DNA of 64,000 nt from positions 697,847 to 761,846 of the forward strand of contig LSRX01000169.1 of NCBI GenBank assembly GCA_001939145.1. Reading direction: 5' to 3'. Position 1 is the stretch's first letter, and every line of letters begins with the position of its first letter. Positions 22,581 through 34,236 of this stretch are shown here, one piece after another. The notes beneath the pieces were generated by a model that was given only the letters and a program-made list of their open reading frames with translations, did no database searches and had not been told where the DNA came from. The position numbers were made by a program, and so were the translations under genes. This stretch comes from Symbiodinium microadriaticum. Its lineage: Eukaryota > Sar > Dinophyceae > Suessiales > Symbiodiniaceae.

Positions 22581-25228
22581 TTATACGTCTAGTCTTATTG
22601 TAGTTCTTCAGGAACTTCCGGACCCGCCAGTTTCAGGGGCTCCAGCTTCCCCTGGCAGATCATCAGCGCGGCCCGGAGGCACATCTCGCCGTGGACGCTG
22701 AAGCCGTGGAGTTCTGGGTTTAGCGCTTCGGGCTTAGGGCTTAGGGTATGGGGGTTTAGAACCTTTACCCGGAAAGCCATGGGTTCTTGGATTCAAGGGT
22801 TACCTTAACCCCAAATAGCCTACCCCTTTTAAGGACTCATATAATGAACTTATAATAATAGGGAAGCCTACTAATAACGTAGGCTCTTTAGGGTCCAGGA
22901 AAGTCCTGCCGTTTGGGGGGCTGTGCAGGATTTCGCTCGTTGATCTGTTCCTTGTGATTCCAGCAGTTGCCTCGATGGCACCAGTCCTTGAGGGTTGCTA
23001 TTTTGTAGTTTTAAGTACTCGTAAAGGAACCAGCTTTCATAGAGTGTCATAATTCGTATAGAACCACGGAATGGCGCCTGGGCCTGTCAAATGCGTGTCT
23101 CGTGCGGTGTAAGGACAGCATGCCCCCTGGGAGACTGCTGCTAAGAAACGGAGTTTCAGGGTCATTGCTTCAGGGTTCTAAAGTTAAGGGTCTGTTTCTG
23201 ACCTCCCTGACCCTAAACCCTGAACCCTAAAACCTGTTCGGGGCTGGTATCCCTGGATCAAGAGCGTTTTATTGGAGAGCAGCCAGTGTGGCTCTTGCTC
23301 TGATTGAATGCACACTACCAGGACCCTCCAAGCACTCTCAAATAGGGGCACATGGTCCCAAATTAAGGGCATTTAGGCTCTAACGGAGGGTAGATGGAGG
23401 GTCTAGGTAGGTGTATGTACACATGTAGATATGTGCTTCGTCTTCTACACCCACATAGGAGCTACACAACTATACACGTAGCCTCCCTAAACCTAACGCT
23501 AGGCACAAACGCAGACTGGCATGCAGTACCTGTTAGTTGGTACAAGTAACTGCATTCGTGCTTCAGCATCATGCTATGCAACAACGAAGTGCCTGCGAAC
23601 AAGCCGGCCAACACTACTGATTGCCATTGCCAGTCACATGCACAAGTCACCACAGAAGTGTTACTGACAGTGGCAGTATTGGCAGCAGTAAGACACGACG
23701 CAGCACTTGGGCACTGGGCCCCATATTTTTCGGAAGTCCCAAAACGAATGTCTGAATCGCAACTGTAATTATATGATGAACAAACACTCCATGTGACTTC
23801 CAGCACTTCTGCAGACAGCTCAAGTATTGGGCCAGTTGTAAGATGCAGCAACAAATAGCAGAATCATAACATGCCATATCATTCATGCATCGGTGTTCTG
23901 TGAATCTTGCCATCCAAGCAGAACCAAAAATGAATTTTACCAATGCAAACAGGCACCATGATCTATGAACGTGCGTTGCACTATTGTTGTGTGGGAGTGT
24001 CATAAACTTCATGGGCCCTTCGAAAGGACCCTGATTGTCAGGACACCTAAAACGAGGCACTCCTCCCAACTCTAGATCAACCTTGAAACCAAACCCTAAA
24101 CCCTAGACCCCTTTAAACCAACCATGGCACAACTCTGGGACCGGACCCGTCAGCCCAACATTGCAGCCGGGCTGCTGAAGACTCTGCCTTCCACAGGGGC
24201 CTCAAAGTAGGCGCGGACCTTGGGGGCTTCGAAGCAGCCGATATGTTTCGATTGGTTTAGGGCTTTACAGGGTTCAGGGATCAGGAAAAACTTCAGGGTC
24301 TGAGCTTTGTCGGACTAAATAGGATTTTTGAAGTAGGGAGGACTATCGCATTTGGGCTACTAGGAGCTATAGTTGCTTCTGACCCCGATTTAGGACCGTA
24401 CAATTCTGTTGATAGCAACCCCTCGTGGAGCCCAACACCCCTGAACGAATACTCCAAGACTGATGCCGGAGTTTAAAAGGATACAGGACCCGACTATAGA
24501 CACCCATTGGACATGATCAGGAATAGTGGAACCTGTATTCGGAATCCCAAATCTAATCTTTAAACCTGCCATACTGCCCAGTCCTCATTTAAGAAGTGTT
24601 GGGCATCGCAGCCCAAGTCGAGGAGCATGGTCGTTTGGGCTGCCACTCAGTCCCGTGAAGGAGACGGGGAGCTGGGTCCACTTGCCTGCGATGCGGGCAT
24701 GCAATAGAGTATAATATGGTATGATACAGTAAAAATTACATGATATGACATAGTGTAACGTCTTCAGACAAAAAGGGGGCTCTCACAAGAAGCGCCAAAC
24801 CTCATGACAAGGACCCAAAGTTTTCAGAATTTCATCGGGACGCTTGAAGGACATGAAAGGGGTGATGACTTCAATATTCCTGCGTATGGTTTTGAGTTCT
24901 ATACAAATGGGTTCCCCGTTAAAGGAGACGGTGCACAGCCGCCGCCACCGATTAGAGGTCTTCCATTAAGGGTGACTTGTCCAAGCGGTCTGTATAACGC
25001 TCATCCAGTTAATCATGTTGGCCTATAGCTCCAACATTCCTGAATTCATTGTCCGTTTTGTTTGGGGGCTCTAAGAACCTTTACAAACAACAGGAATAGG
25101 ATTGTAGGGCTTGGCCTTGGGAGGTTGGAGCTACGGGTTGCTTTCGGGGTAAATGTTCATGTAAAGGTCACCAAAATGACAGACAGTACTCTAAGGGTTA
25201 CTATAGGGGTCATTCTTCAATTCACAGG

Positions 25229-25276
25229 GATTGGCAGCATGCTGAAAGCAGGGATTGGCAGCATGCTGAAAGCTCA
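25229..25276. repeat. 24-bp tandem duplication
   Basis: TTGGCAGCATGCTGAAAGC occurs twice, at 25231 and 25255. Confidence 0.9.
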
Positions 25277-25401
25277 ACTGCTGCCAGCCTGTCTTGGGGT
25301 CCTTTGTGTAGGACACCTTGAAGGAGTAGACCTGAGTGAACGCGGCTGAGTTGCTAAAGAAGCCTGAACAAATACCATCACTTTTCCAGAGTTCCCTGAA
25401 G

Positions 25402-25420
25402 ATATATATATATATGTGTG

Positions 25421-25456
<36 letters not shown>

Positions 25457-25700
25457 TGTATATATATAGATTCTAAATATGACTCATATGACCTAAAATG
25501 CTATTTAAATCCTGAGGCCCTTATGTAACACCCTTATGATAATCCCTACAGAACCCTGAAAGGCACTCCCGAAATCTTTTCGGAATTGAGGCGCGCGCGC
25601 GCGTGTGTGTGTGTGTGTGTCTCTGTGTGTGCGTACGTATACATGAATATACGTACAAGTGTGCATATACATAGACACTTGCACATGTACGTACGCGTGT
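25402..25700. repeat. TA, TATG and CG/TG microsatellites
   Basis: (TA)n and (TATG)n at 25402-25470; GCGCGCGCG followed by (TG)n at 25591-25630, then mixed GTAC/CATG sequence. Confidence 0.8.
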
Positions 25701-25886
25701 GTGTACATACATGTTCGTTTTACGTGCATACTACACAGATATGTATATAGGCAGAAAGATCTACGCATGCAAACCCAGACCCAAAGACACCGAACACTTA
25801 GCCGGAACAGCAATCATTGACCCGGCATCGCTGAAGCCTCGCACAATCGGTGGGTTTAAGCTGAAGTCTCGATCCTAGATAGAGTC

Positions 25887-25979
25887 TACCCATAGGCCCC
25901 TAAGTAGTTCCTTTTGGGGATTTCTTAAAGGATTCTAAATATAAACCACAAAAAGGAACTACCTAGGGGCCTATGGGTA
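25887..25979. mobile_element. Family A palindromic MITE-like element, copy 2
   Basis: TACCCATAGGCCCCTAAGTA at the left and its inverted match TACCTAGGGGCCTATGGGTA at the right; the arms agree at about 31 of 34 positions. Confidence 0.88.
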
Positions 25980-27969
25980 GGCATCGTCCCTCCAAGTGGA
26001 CCCAAGTCTGCGCAGAAAGAGACGCGGGCCGAAAAGCCACAAGCTCATAAACACAGACGCAGGCTCAAAGTCCACGTGTTTTCTGAAGTTGTTGTAGGCT
26101 GCTTGTTTCTGAGAGTGCACATAGCCCATGTTTGCCGGCACCTCAAACTGTTCGCTAGTTGGGTGGCCCCAAGCGCAAAAGCAACGATGTAGGGGGGTTT
26201 AATGGTTTAATGCAGCCACTTACTCTCGCGATAACGTGCAGTGGCAAGGGGTCGCCTGCTCAAGGGCATGTCATCGTTTCACACAAGGGTTTATAGGGTT
26301 TGTAGGGTGTTGTAAAGCAGGCAAGCGACATAGTTCTCCTTGTCCTTCTCCTTCAAACCCTGGATGACGACCCCAATCACGTTCTTGACGTCCTGGCAGT
26401 GTGCTGTTCGGCTCCATGTCTTACAGCCAAGAAATATGGGAAATGCCAAGATGACCGCGGACAGCTTCGGGATTTCAATAACTTAACGCCCAGACTCAAA
26501 CCCTGAACTCCTGACGCCCCAAACCCGAAGCCCGAAACCCTGCCCTCCTCCAAGGATTTGGCGCAGGACCCTAAACCCAAGAATCCAAAAACTGCAAACA
26601 TCTAAAGACCTGCGAGCTCTAAACCCTAACTCAAGCGCAAACAATGCCTCTTATACCTTACTGCAAAACCCCCAGTCGCGGCACTTCTTTAAGGGCCCCA
26701 ACATTAGGATCTGTGCTGTTATCCCCACAAGTGTACAGGGGTATTATTGATCAGGGGTCTACGTTCTACATATCTCTCGGACACTAAGCCTCACTAAGCC
26801 AGGAACTTGAAGCTCAAGACCCAAAAAGCCAAACTTTATCACCTACTACACACTCCGAAACCCCAAACCCCAAACCGCGCAAACACACTTCCTGCGCATC
26901 GCAGAAAGTGTGTTCCCAACGGTCCCTCTTTCTGAAGACCTTTGGAACAACCCAAAAGGCTTATAACAACTCCTTTAAACCCCAAGACACATTGAAGAAA
27001 ACCAACAAAACCCTCATCTAGAAACCTTCCCCTGGCTAGAATGCATTTTTACTGGCCTTGGTGGCTTAGGGTTTAGGGCTTCTTCAACATGTACATCCCT
27101 AGAGCGGTCGGTCCTTCATGTCGATCTCCACCCATGGATTTCGATCATCCCTGGAATTTTCGCGTTCAGGATTCAGGTTTCGACCACCCCTGGATTAGTG
27201 AGCAGGCTTGGGCCCTGGCGACAACGGTTTTTTTGGAGGGCTTCGGGTTTAGGCTCGTGGCTTGTGGGGCTTAAGATCTCCGGGCTTAATGTCTGTTGGG
27301 GGTTCGAGACCCTGTCATTTAAGGCAATCGCAAGTCGCAAGCAGGGTCATCAAAGCCTCGATCGAGGTTTTAGGTAGCTAGACCAGTCACAACACCCCAC
27401 CAATTCAGGAGTCTGGAATTGCTTTGGGGCAAGATGATAGTATCTTGTGATAAGGAACCCCAAGGAATATTCTTGGCAGTGATTCCGGCCCCTACATTAT
27501 TTGATAAGCCTTGCTCGGCCATGCTGCAAGGCCAGCATCTCTCTGGCTCTCATTCTCGTTGCCTTCCCTTCACTATGAATGTCTGGTTCGTTCCGCTCTG
27601 TCGTGCTGTGCCGTGCACCTCTTACGAAAGCAGCCCTAAACCCTAAACCCTAAAAAGAATCGGAGGCTCCTTCATTGCGTCCTCACGGGGAGCAGAAAGT
27701 TAGTCACTCTCAGCTTCTGCAAAGCAGAAGTTACAAGCAGCCCCAGGTCAGAGCTTCGGGTGGCTTAGCTTAACCAGAAGGCCTTTAACCCAACATCCAA
27801 AAACAATTTAACCTCCTACACCCCTAAGCCCCAATAAATAATATCCTAAACCCTAAACCCTAAACCCTCACCAAACCCGAAAAAGACATCCAGAATCTCA
27901 TAACCGAGGCTCTTGTTCGCGCACCAGGCCCTGTCAGAGTCGAGCTCTGAGTTCTTGAAGCCTGTGGTT

Positions 27970-28086
27970 CCCAGAGACTCCAAGACCCCTTTTTTTTAAA
28001 GGGAAAATAGACCTTAAATCTTATTAGGGCTCCTATTATATAGTTTAGGGTCTATTCCTTAATTAAGGGTTTTTGGAGTCTCTGGG
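27970..28086. mobile_element. Family D palindromic MITE-like element, copy 1
   Basis: CCCAGAGACTCCAAGACCCC inverted as TTTTTGGAGTCTCTGGG; inner ACCTTAAAT / ATAGTTTAGGGT pairing weakens toward the centre. Confidence 0.82.
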
Positions 28087-28388
28087 TTTATGATCGAGTC
28101 CAGGGTTGAGGTGCAGGAGTAAAGGGTCCCATGCACGCTTCTTTACCCACAGGCGCAGAATGCCCGGGCGAGGACGCAAGTCTCACGATCAAACCTAGGA
28201 CCTAGTACTTCCACGGCAGCACGTTTTGCAAGGCCAGGCCCAGACAGTAGTTCATGACAACGAGCGACTGATCACAGAATGCTGTTGCTCAAAGCTGCGC
28301 GAATGCTCTTGTCTGCAATATCCTTCCAGGTGCTAGCCTCCACTGCTAGAAGGAGGACTCCTCTGCGTAAGGTGGCAAACCGTGTCTA

Positions 28389-28855
28389 TTAAGACAAATA
28401 GACGAAAAACTCACCGAGAAATCGAAGGCTTCGGGAACACAGCATGCGGCTAGCCAGGCAGCAACAGAAAAGTAACAAGAGAACAATCTCATGCCATGAT
28501 TGCCCGTGGACGGGTGCCAGCAGCAAAGCAATACGCTGGCGGCTGCATTCTTGTCTTGGACGGAAGCGGACGATGTCGGCATGACCCCTGGCAGACGCCG
28601 CAATCAACGGTGTTTGCCCGCAAGTGTCTGCCACGTCCTTGTTGGCGCCAGCTTCCAGCAACAAGCGCACGATCCCGACATGACCTCTGACGGATGCCAC
28701 AATGAGAAACATGCGCCCGTCGTTGTCAGTCGCATCCTTGTCGGCGCCGGCCTCCAGTGGCAAGCGGACATTCTCGACTAGACCTTCGACAGATGACGCG
28801 GCAGTCGAAGGTGTATTCCCTTCGCGGTCTGCCAAGTCTGGGTCAGCACTGGCCT
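28389..28855 (-). pseudogene. Ankyrin-repeat gene remnant, cut by a palindromic element
   Basis: Reading leftwards from 28855 the frame gives ASADPDLADREGNTP, then a degenerate ankyrin unit (VRLPLEAGADKDATDNDG), a nearly canonical unit (IVRLLLEAGANKDVADTCG then QTPLIAASARGHADIVR) and an abrupt loss of the pattern near 28570. Ankyrin repeats are 33-residue protein-binding units; this wording is common in large dinoflagellate ankyrin arrays. After the loss, the frame runs through a hydrophobic stretch (IVLLLLFCCCLASRML) to a stop at 28389, which may be read-through into an intron or a decayed repeat. On the 5-prime side the frame meets the end of a family B element at 28856, and no ankyrin sequence resumes beyond that element at 29034. 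No in-frame ATG starts it. At least 2.5 ankyrin units are certain; calling it a broken gene rather than an isolated exon is inference. Confidence 0.65.
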
Positions 28856-29034
28856 TAATGTAGGGGACTTAATAATCAGAATAGGGTTTTGGGGCTCCTT
28901 ATTATAATTATAGTAGAATATACCCCAAACCCTATTCTAATTATCATAGTAGAATATACCCCACACCCTATTCTAATTATCATAGTAGAATATACCCCAC
29001 ACCCTATTCTAACTATTAAGGCCCCTATAATTTA
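28856..29034. mobile_element. Family B element with internally triplicated arm
   Basis: Left end TAATGTAGGGGACTTAATAA, right end TTAAGGCCCCTATAATTTA. The segment containing AGTAGAATATACCCCA occurs three times (28912, 28948, 28984), 36 bp apart, each followed by an ACCCTATTCTAA arm piece. It abuts the ankyrin remnant. Confidence 0.88.
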
Positions 29035-29366
29035 CTTTTTCTGGAAGGCGCCTAGGGCCTTTTTTTTTGGCCTTTGGGGGAATTCCGGGTTTATCGTTTT
29101 CGGCTTCGCTGAAATTCTGATCGTTTAGGGTTTGGGGTTTAGGGTCTAAGGAGATTCCTTAGTGGACTGGGCTCTCTGGGACGGTGCCATCAACAAAGCC
29201 ACATATGAACCACACGCCTGGTTGATGTAGCTCCCTAAACCCTTCAACCCCTCCATTTATCTGTCGCGAATCAGCGGCTAGGCTAGGCTCGTTCTCTTTC
29301 AGGCGCGCGCCCGCTGCACAAAGGCGGCGCAGAGTCCCTCCAAAGAAAATCTTGCATCATACTACT

Positions 29367-29471
29367 GTTGATGATACAACTCCGGCATTACTTGAAGGAC
29401 CCTAAACCCTAAACTATGGGACTCTGGTATATTATCCTTACTATGGGTAGCGCAGGACTTATATCATCCAC
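29367..29471. mobile_element. Family E element, copy 3, diverged
   Basis: GTTGATGATACAACTCCGGC at the left and GCAGGACTTATATCATCCAC at the right; the interior holds CCCTAAACCCTAAACTATGG, inverted relative to copies 1 and 2. Confidence 0.7.
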
Positions 29472-30466
29472 CCTGTAACGACTCCCGAACTCCCGAATAA
29501 GGGATCCTGGTGGATGCAGCAACGTTGACAAGACCCTACTTGTGTAAGTTTAGGGTTTTTTTTTGAGCCCTAAGTTTAGGGTTTAGGGTTTAGGGTTTTA
29601 CTTGTTTGAGTATCACTTCATGTTACAGTAGAGTATAGCAGAGTCAGTATAGCATACACCACGTCAAACCCTAGCTGGCCTTCGCTGCGGAAAGAGCTGA
29701 TCTCGCGATGATTCCATGAGGGATTCCTGAGAGCGATGCGGCCTGGGCAGAAATCGGACAATAGGTGTAGGATATCTGTAAAGGGTCGATAAGGATTCTG
29801 CAATTGTTCCCTTACTGAGGGGTTCCATACATGTTCTATATACTTGTTCTATGCAGCTTCTATAAGGAATCCATATACAGCGCTCTACAAGGGGTCTGTT
29901 ATGGCTTTGGGCAATATTTCGGCTTTAGGGGTTTATTCTGGATACCAGTGTCTATCTACGTTGATGCGTGGCAATGAGATAGCACACGAGAAGCTACATA
30001 ATCCGCCCGTGGACCAAGAGGGGCCACTGTGCCGTAACTCTGATATTATAAGTCCCATCAGGCGGCTCTTCCTGTGCATCCCGTTTGGAGGACTTGAAGC
30101 AGGAACTTCTCAGGTCAGGTGCATCTTCTAACGACATTCACCCAACTTCGGGTGAACAATACAACTATCACAACAGACGGTGGCGTGCGTCTTCACACAA
30201 AGAAATGTAGCCAGGAGCCCCAAGATTTCTTCACGGTGCATCCGAACAGGAAACACGAAAATGGCTACAAACCGAGTCAACATGGATCACACCATAACAC
30301 ATCGGATGCGCGCATCTGCTGCCAAAGCTCAAACTTTTCGTTATACATAGGAACGGAGGACCTTTCAGTTGTCCAATTCTCTTTTCGTTGCTCTTGCGAA
30401 TTCCCTCGGCCCCTTGTCACCACTGATTGCAAAGAAGCAGAGGAGCAACTGAGAGTTGCAAGTGCA

Positions 30467-30575
30467 TGTAAGGGCCTTAATGGGGTTTTGGGGGTATGTT
30501 ATGCTATAATTACACTCGGGACCCCAGCGGTTCACGCGAGACTCAAGTAAGGAACCCCAAAATAGTATGTAGGCC
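30467..30575. mobile_element. Family B-like element
   Basis: TGTAAGGGCCTTAATGGGGT and TTTTGGGGGTATGTTATGCT at the left; AAGGAACCCCAAAATAGTAT at the right. The outer right arm is eroded. Confidence 0.5.
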
Positions 30576-30621
30576 TGGTTCAAATCTTTACCCAACCCCC
30601 CCCCCCCCCGCATAACCTGTA

Positions 30622-30752
30622 CCCCCAGCGTGTGAATCCAACATCCGATCTGCAACCAGGTAGCACATGTCCTTCTCCCCACCCACCATGAGCTTTTTCA
30701 TCAGGTACCTCGCGCAGGCCAACCCAACGTCAATCGTAGCATCGTTGTACCC
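30622..30752 (-). CDS. Candidate internal exon of an unidentified gene
   Basis: On the minus strand, after CGCAAGTACGGCAG (possible acceptor at 30753), the frame reads GYNDATIDVGLACARYLMKK then LMVGGEKDMCYLVADRMLDS before reaching GGGGGTACAG, a possible donor near 30622. Amino-acid composition, alternating helix pattern and lack of telomere-like DNA make it look coding. About 100 bp upstream on the same strand another frame (30965 to about 30855) reads EEASTCPEFVEAMVRLHQAM and ends at CCCGCAAGA, which could be a GC-type donor; dinoflagellate introns often use GC donors. A family B element begins shortly downstream. I do not recognise the protein. Evidence is protein-likeness and splice-like edges only. 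Confidence 0.27.
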
Positions 30753-31775
30753 CTGCCGTACTTGCGACGTGCGATTTCAGAAGGATCTATTGGTCAGCTA
30801 TAAGTAAGTAAAGCTGAGCAGGGCTATCTGCCGTCCACTAAACTACGACTTATTCTTGCGGGCATGGCTTGGTGGAGACGAACCATGGCTTCAACGAACT
30901 CGGGGCACGTCGAGGCCTCTTCCATCTCTCTCCTGGGTGATGCATGCATCCGGCAATGCCTAAAATTCTCAAATCACTGCCCTCGCGTTCAATCAAGCTC
31001 ATTGCCGGATAGTTGGACAAATTTGCATCGTCACGTCAAAGTTTCGCCTGAATCTCAGGACATTCCACAATCGCAAAACAAACCCGCTCCCGCCCACGCT
31101 TTCGCAGCCATAGCTGCTATGATTTCCACGCGAAACGGCCGAACACAACTACACACCGCATACAGCACAAACGCACGCGCACAAACCCGCCACACTGAAC
31201 CGCTCATCCAGCACCCCCGGTCGATGTACTTGGTGCAACCAAGCTCTTTGTGAGGATGTAGTTCCACGTGATGACTTCCATCACCTGAGCTTGAGGACTA
31301 CGAAACCCAATCGAACCATGTTCAAACCTCATACACACTCCTTGCCTCCCAACACAAAAGTCGACGTCCAGTCCATTCACAAAGCTTCTTTATGACTCTA
31401 GGCCTCTCGGCCGGAGATCCTTATTGTAGAGGAAAGCGGGAAGCTCCGTTCGTGTCTTACATACAACGCAACCGATATCAATTCTGCAACGGGATGCGAC
31501 CTCAGTTTACGATTGCAAAGGACACCCAGAACTCTCGGTTTGTCCCTAAACTCTCTAAACCCTAGACCCTGAACCCCAAACCCGAAGCCCTAAAGACCCT
31601 GCACCCTAAAACCCTAAACCCCCTGAACTCTAAACCCGAAACCCTGTTGCAGTAGCTCCAGAAACTGGAAGCTGCCGGGGCACGGCGAAGTCCGACTTCT
31701 CCGCTCCGTATTTCCCACGGTTGATCACGAGATCCTGGTTGTGGAAGCCTCGTAGCTCTCCAAGCAGGTTAAAGC

Positions 31776-31859
31776 ATTTTAGGGTTTAGGGGTTTGGGGT
31801 TTAGGGGTTTAGGGGTTTAGGGGTTTAGGGTTTAGGGTTTAGGGGTTTAGGGTTTAGGA
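31776..31859 (+). repeat. Telomere-like TTTAGGG tract
   Basis: TTTAGGG mixed with TTTAGGGG units. Confidence 0.9.
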
Positions 31860-31894
31860 AGCATTTAACCCCTCCCCTCCCACCGTGTCAGCTT

Positions 31895-32112
31895 CAACAC
31901 AATGCAAGGTGTTGTGTCAACCATTGTTTCCCTCCTACAACCAAAAACGCAAGGCTTTTTGTTAACCCGTGTCGTCTTCCAATAACAAAACGGGAAGGTC
32001 TTTGCAAACACTCGTTTTTCGACATTCAGAAACGCAAGTTGTTTTGAAAACGTGTGTCCTCCACCGACATTAAAGACATAAGCGTTTTTGCAAACCCATG
32101 TTCTCCCTATCA
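31895..32112. repeat. Diverged 43-bp tandem repeat, about five units
   Basis: On the minus strand, units of 42-44 bp begin near ACATGGGTTTGCAAAAACGC, ACACACGTTTTCAAAACAAC, ACGAGTGTTTGCAAAGACC, ACACGGGTTAACAAAAAGCC and ACAATGGTTGACACAACACC. Each is followed by a CTTGCGTTTTTG-like middle. An open frame of 100 codons runs through it, but reads as a repeat translation. Confidence 0.7.
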
Positions 32113-32304
32113 TTGTTGTATGTGCTACATTATGAACAGCATTCCGAATATGACACCTTTTGTTCATAACTACCTTTGTTCGTATTGCTTCCGTTTGCTT
32201 GATTTGCTTGTCTGATTACCAGTACTGGTTTAATAACTATTAATACTAACTACTAATCGTACGGATTGCAATTGTTGCGTTGCTGCTGCTGGGGTCAATG
32301 AAAG

Positions 32305-32750
32305 ACAAAGTCCAATGAGGGGGATACTGCTTGGAGTTCACCACCCTATCTTGTTCGTCATCATAACCTTTCCCCTTCATTCAGTCATCATGGTCTACCT
32401 CCCCATCCTCCCTCCAAAGAACAGCCAACCTCTCCAATTTCAAGCTTTCGCGTGTAATCTTCATCGTCAACATCTTCTGGACCTCCATCATATGACTCTG
32501 TGGTTGTTGTTGTTCTTATTGTTGTTGATGATGTTGTGCAGTTGCCGTTGCTGGGCAAAATCCGACTGACACTGCAGCATAGACTACAAAAACAGAGAAG
32601 GGGGTACTGCTTGATTTTAGTAACGGTTTCAAGAGCATAGACACCAAAAGGGAAGAGGGGGACACTGCCTGCGATTGAGGATTTACAAATGATCATCGCC
32701 AGTTTCATTGTCACCATCAACATCTTCATTACCTCCATCATATGACGTCA
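32305..32750. repeat. Diverged internal duplication
   Basis: GAGGGGGATACTGCTTGG (32318), AAGGGGGTACTGCTTGA (32600) and GAGGGGGACACTGCCTG (32653) are related. CTCCATCATATGAC follows CATCGTCAACATCTTC near 32480 and a variant of it near 32735. Confidence 0.55.
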
Positions 32751-33072
32751 CACATCGGGCCTTCGACATGGCACTTGGCTGCGAGACTTATGGCTGTTAT
32801 TGGGGGTTTATAGGGTTCGCTAAGGGTTTACAGGTTCTGTTGCATTTACTGGTCCAAAATGGTAGAAACGCCTGATCGACCCCTGGCTACATTCTGATTG
32901 TTGTGTTAGAAAGCACACAAAGTGTCTCATATCACGGGCCTTCAGGGGAAAGGGTTTAAGAAGCAGGGTTAGGCGTCTGAGCAAGTTAGGGTCTGTTCTC
33001 TCGAGGTTTAATGTAATGTAGTTCTGGCAAAAATGCAGAGGCTGACAAGCCCTAACCCCATAACTCCCTAGC

Positions 33073-33164
33073 CCAGGGTTTTGGGGGTATACTATACCAT
33101 AACCATAACTATAAGAAGGAACCCCCCAAAATAGTATTGTTCATCATTAAGGCCCCATTATTAA
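33073..33164. mobile_element. Family B-like element flanked by direct repeats
   Basis: GGGTTTTGGGGGTATACTAT at the left, AACCCCCCAAAATAGTATTG and ATTAAGGCCCCATTATTA at the right. The left outer arm is absent. AACCCCATAACTCCCTA lies on both sides. Confidence 0.65.
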
Positions 33165-33287
33165 CCCCATAACTCCCTAACCCCTGAAACCCTAAACCTT
33201 CACCATCACTCGCTCGACGGGACCCGAATCTGGTCCATGCCGAATTGCTGTCAGTCTTGGCCGTGCCGACATTTTGACCTTGGGCTC

Positions 33288-33382
33288 TACCCATAGGCCC
33301 CTATGTAGTTCCTTTTTGTGGGGTCATATTTAGAATCCGATAAGGAAATCCCAAAAAACGAACTACTTAGGGGCTATGGGTA
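33288..33382. mobile_element. Family A palindromic MITE-like element, copy 3
   Basis: TACCCATAGGCCCCTATGTA inverted as TACTTAGGGGCTATGGGTA; centre GAATCCGATAAGGAAATCCC. Confidence 0.86.
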
Positions 33383-34236
33383 GACTCGCCACCATGTTTA
33401 GGGTTTGGGGGTCTAGGAATGGGCTTTGGGGTGCAGGTTTAGAGTTTGGGGTTGAGGGTCCAAGGGCATTCTATCCGGCGGCACCCTTCGACATAGAAAG
33501 GCACAAAAGCAAGGTCTAACTGCAGCTGTCAAGCTGCCATCATCCAACCACTAAGCGCAGCCCACACGCCTGAACACTGCTATGCTCGGATTGCCGCATG
33601 CTCCTCAGTGTTGTCGAACTGTAAACCCGCAAGGCATCACCCTCATCCACCAACCGCTGCTTACTAAGATAACACGGGGTCTGCAGATTGGCCGCGAGTG
33701 TCCCGTAAAATCTGGGCATATTAAAGCACGTGAAGTGAAGAACACAATGGGTAAAGAAGGAAAGAAGAAGAAGAAGTAGGTTATGGCACACGTCTGTGAA
33801 AGCCGCGAACCTTAACTCAAAGCGCAAGCTCAAAGGAGTTTGGCATGTCAAGGTTCTGTCTACACTATCGAACCCTACACTGTTTTCCACGGGAAAGCAT
33901 CGTGCTTCAACATCTTTGACAAACCAAGCGTACAGTAGTCGGTAGACATCTGAGTGCATGGCCGTCGACAATGACAGATGTGGAGCCGGGTGAAGCGCAC
34001 ACGGTCGTCCACCTGGGAGCTGAACTTTGTCTTCGGGTTTAAGGTCGTACCAAAGTGGTCGTCATTAGCAGCGTGGCAGCGCCAAGTCCGGTTTGTACCA
34101 ACGCTTCATCTGCACCTGCTTGTTGGGCACATTTGGGCACGACACGCTGCTCTTTCGCAGTTGCATGGATGTCTTCGGACAAATGCGAAGAGAGGGGGGT
34201 GCTGAGTCGTGACTGGTCTTCTTCCACGATTCGTGA

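Noticed and set aside
23462..23854. 130-codon minus-strand Cys/Ser/Thr-rich frame
   Set aside because: No ordered Cys pattern, no signal peptide at a real ATG, and the opposite strand is equally open.
27296..27330. GGGGGTTCGAGACCC, resembling a tRNA B-box
   Set aside because: No A-box or cloverleaf upstream; likely chance.
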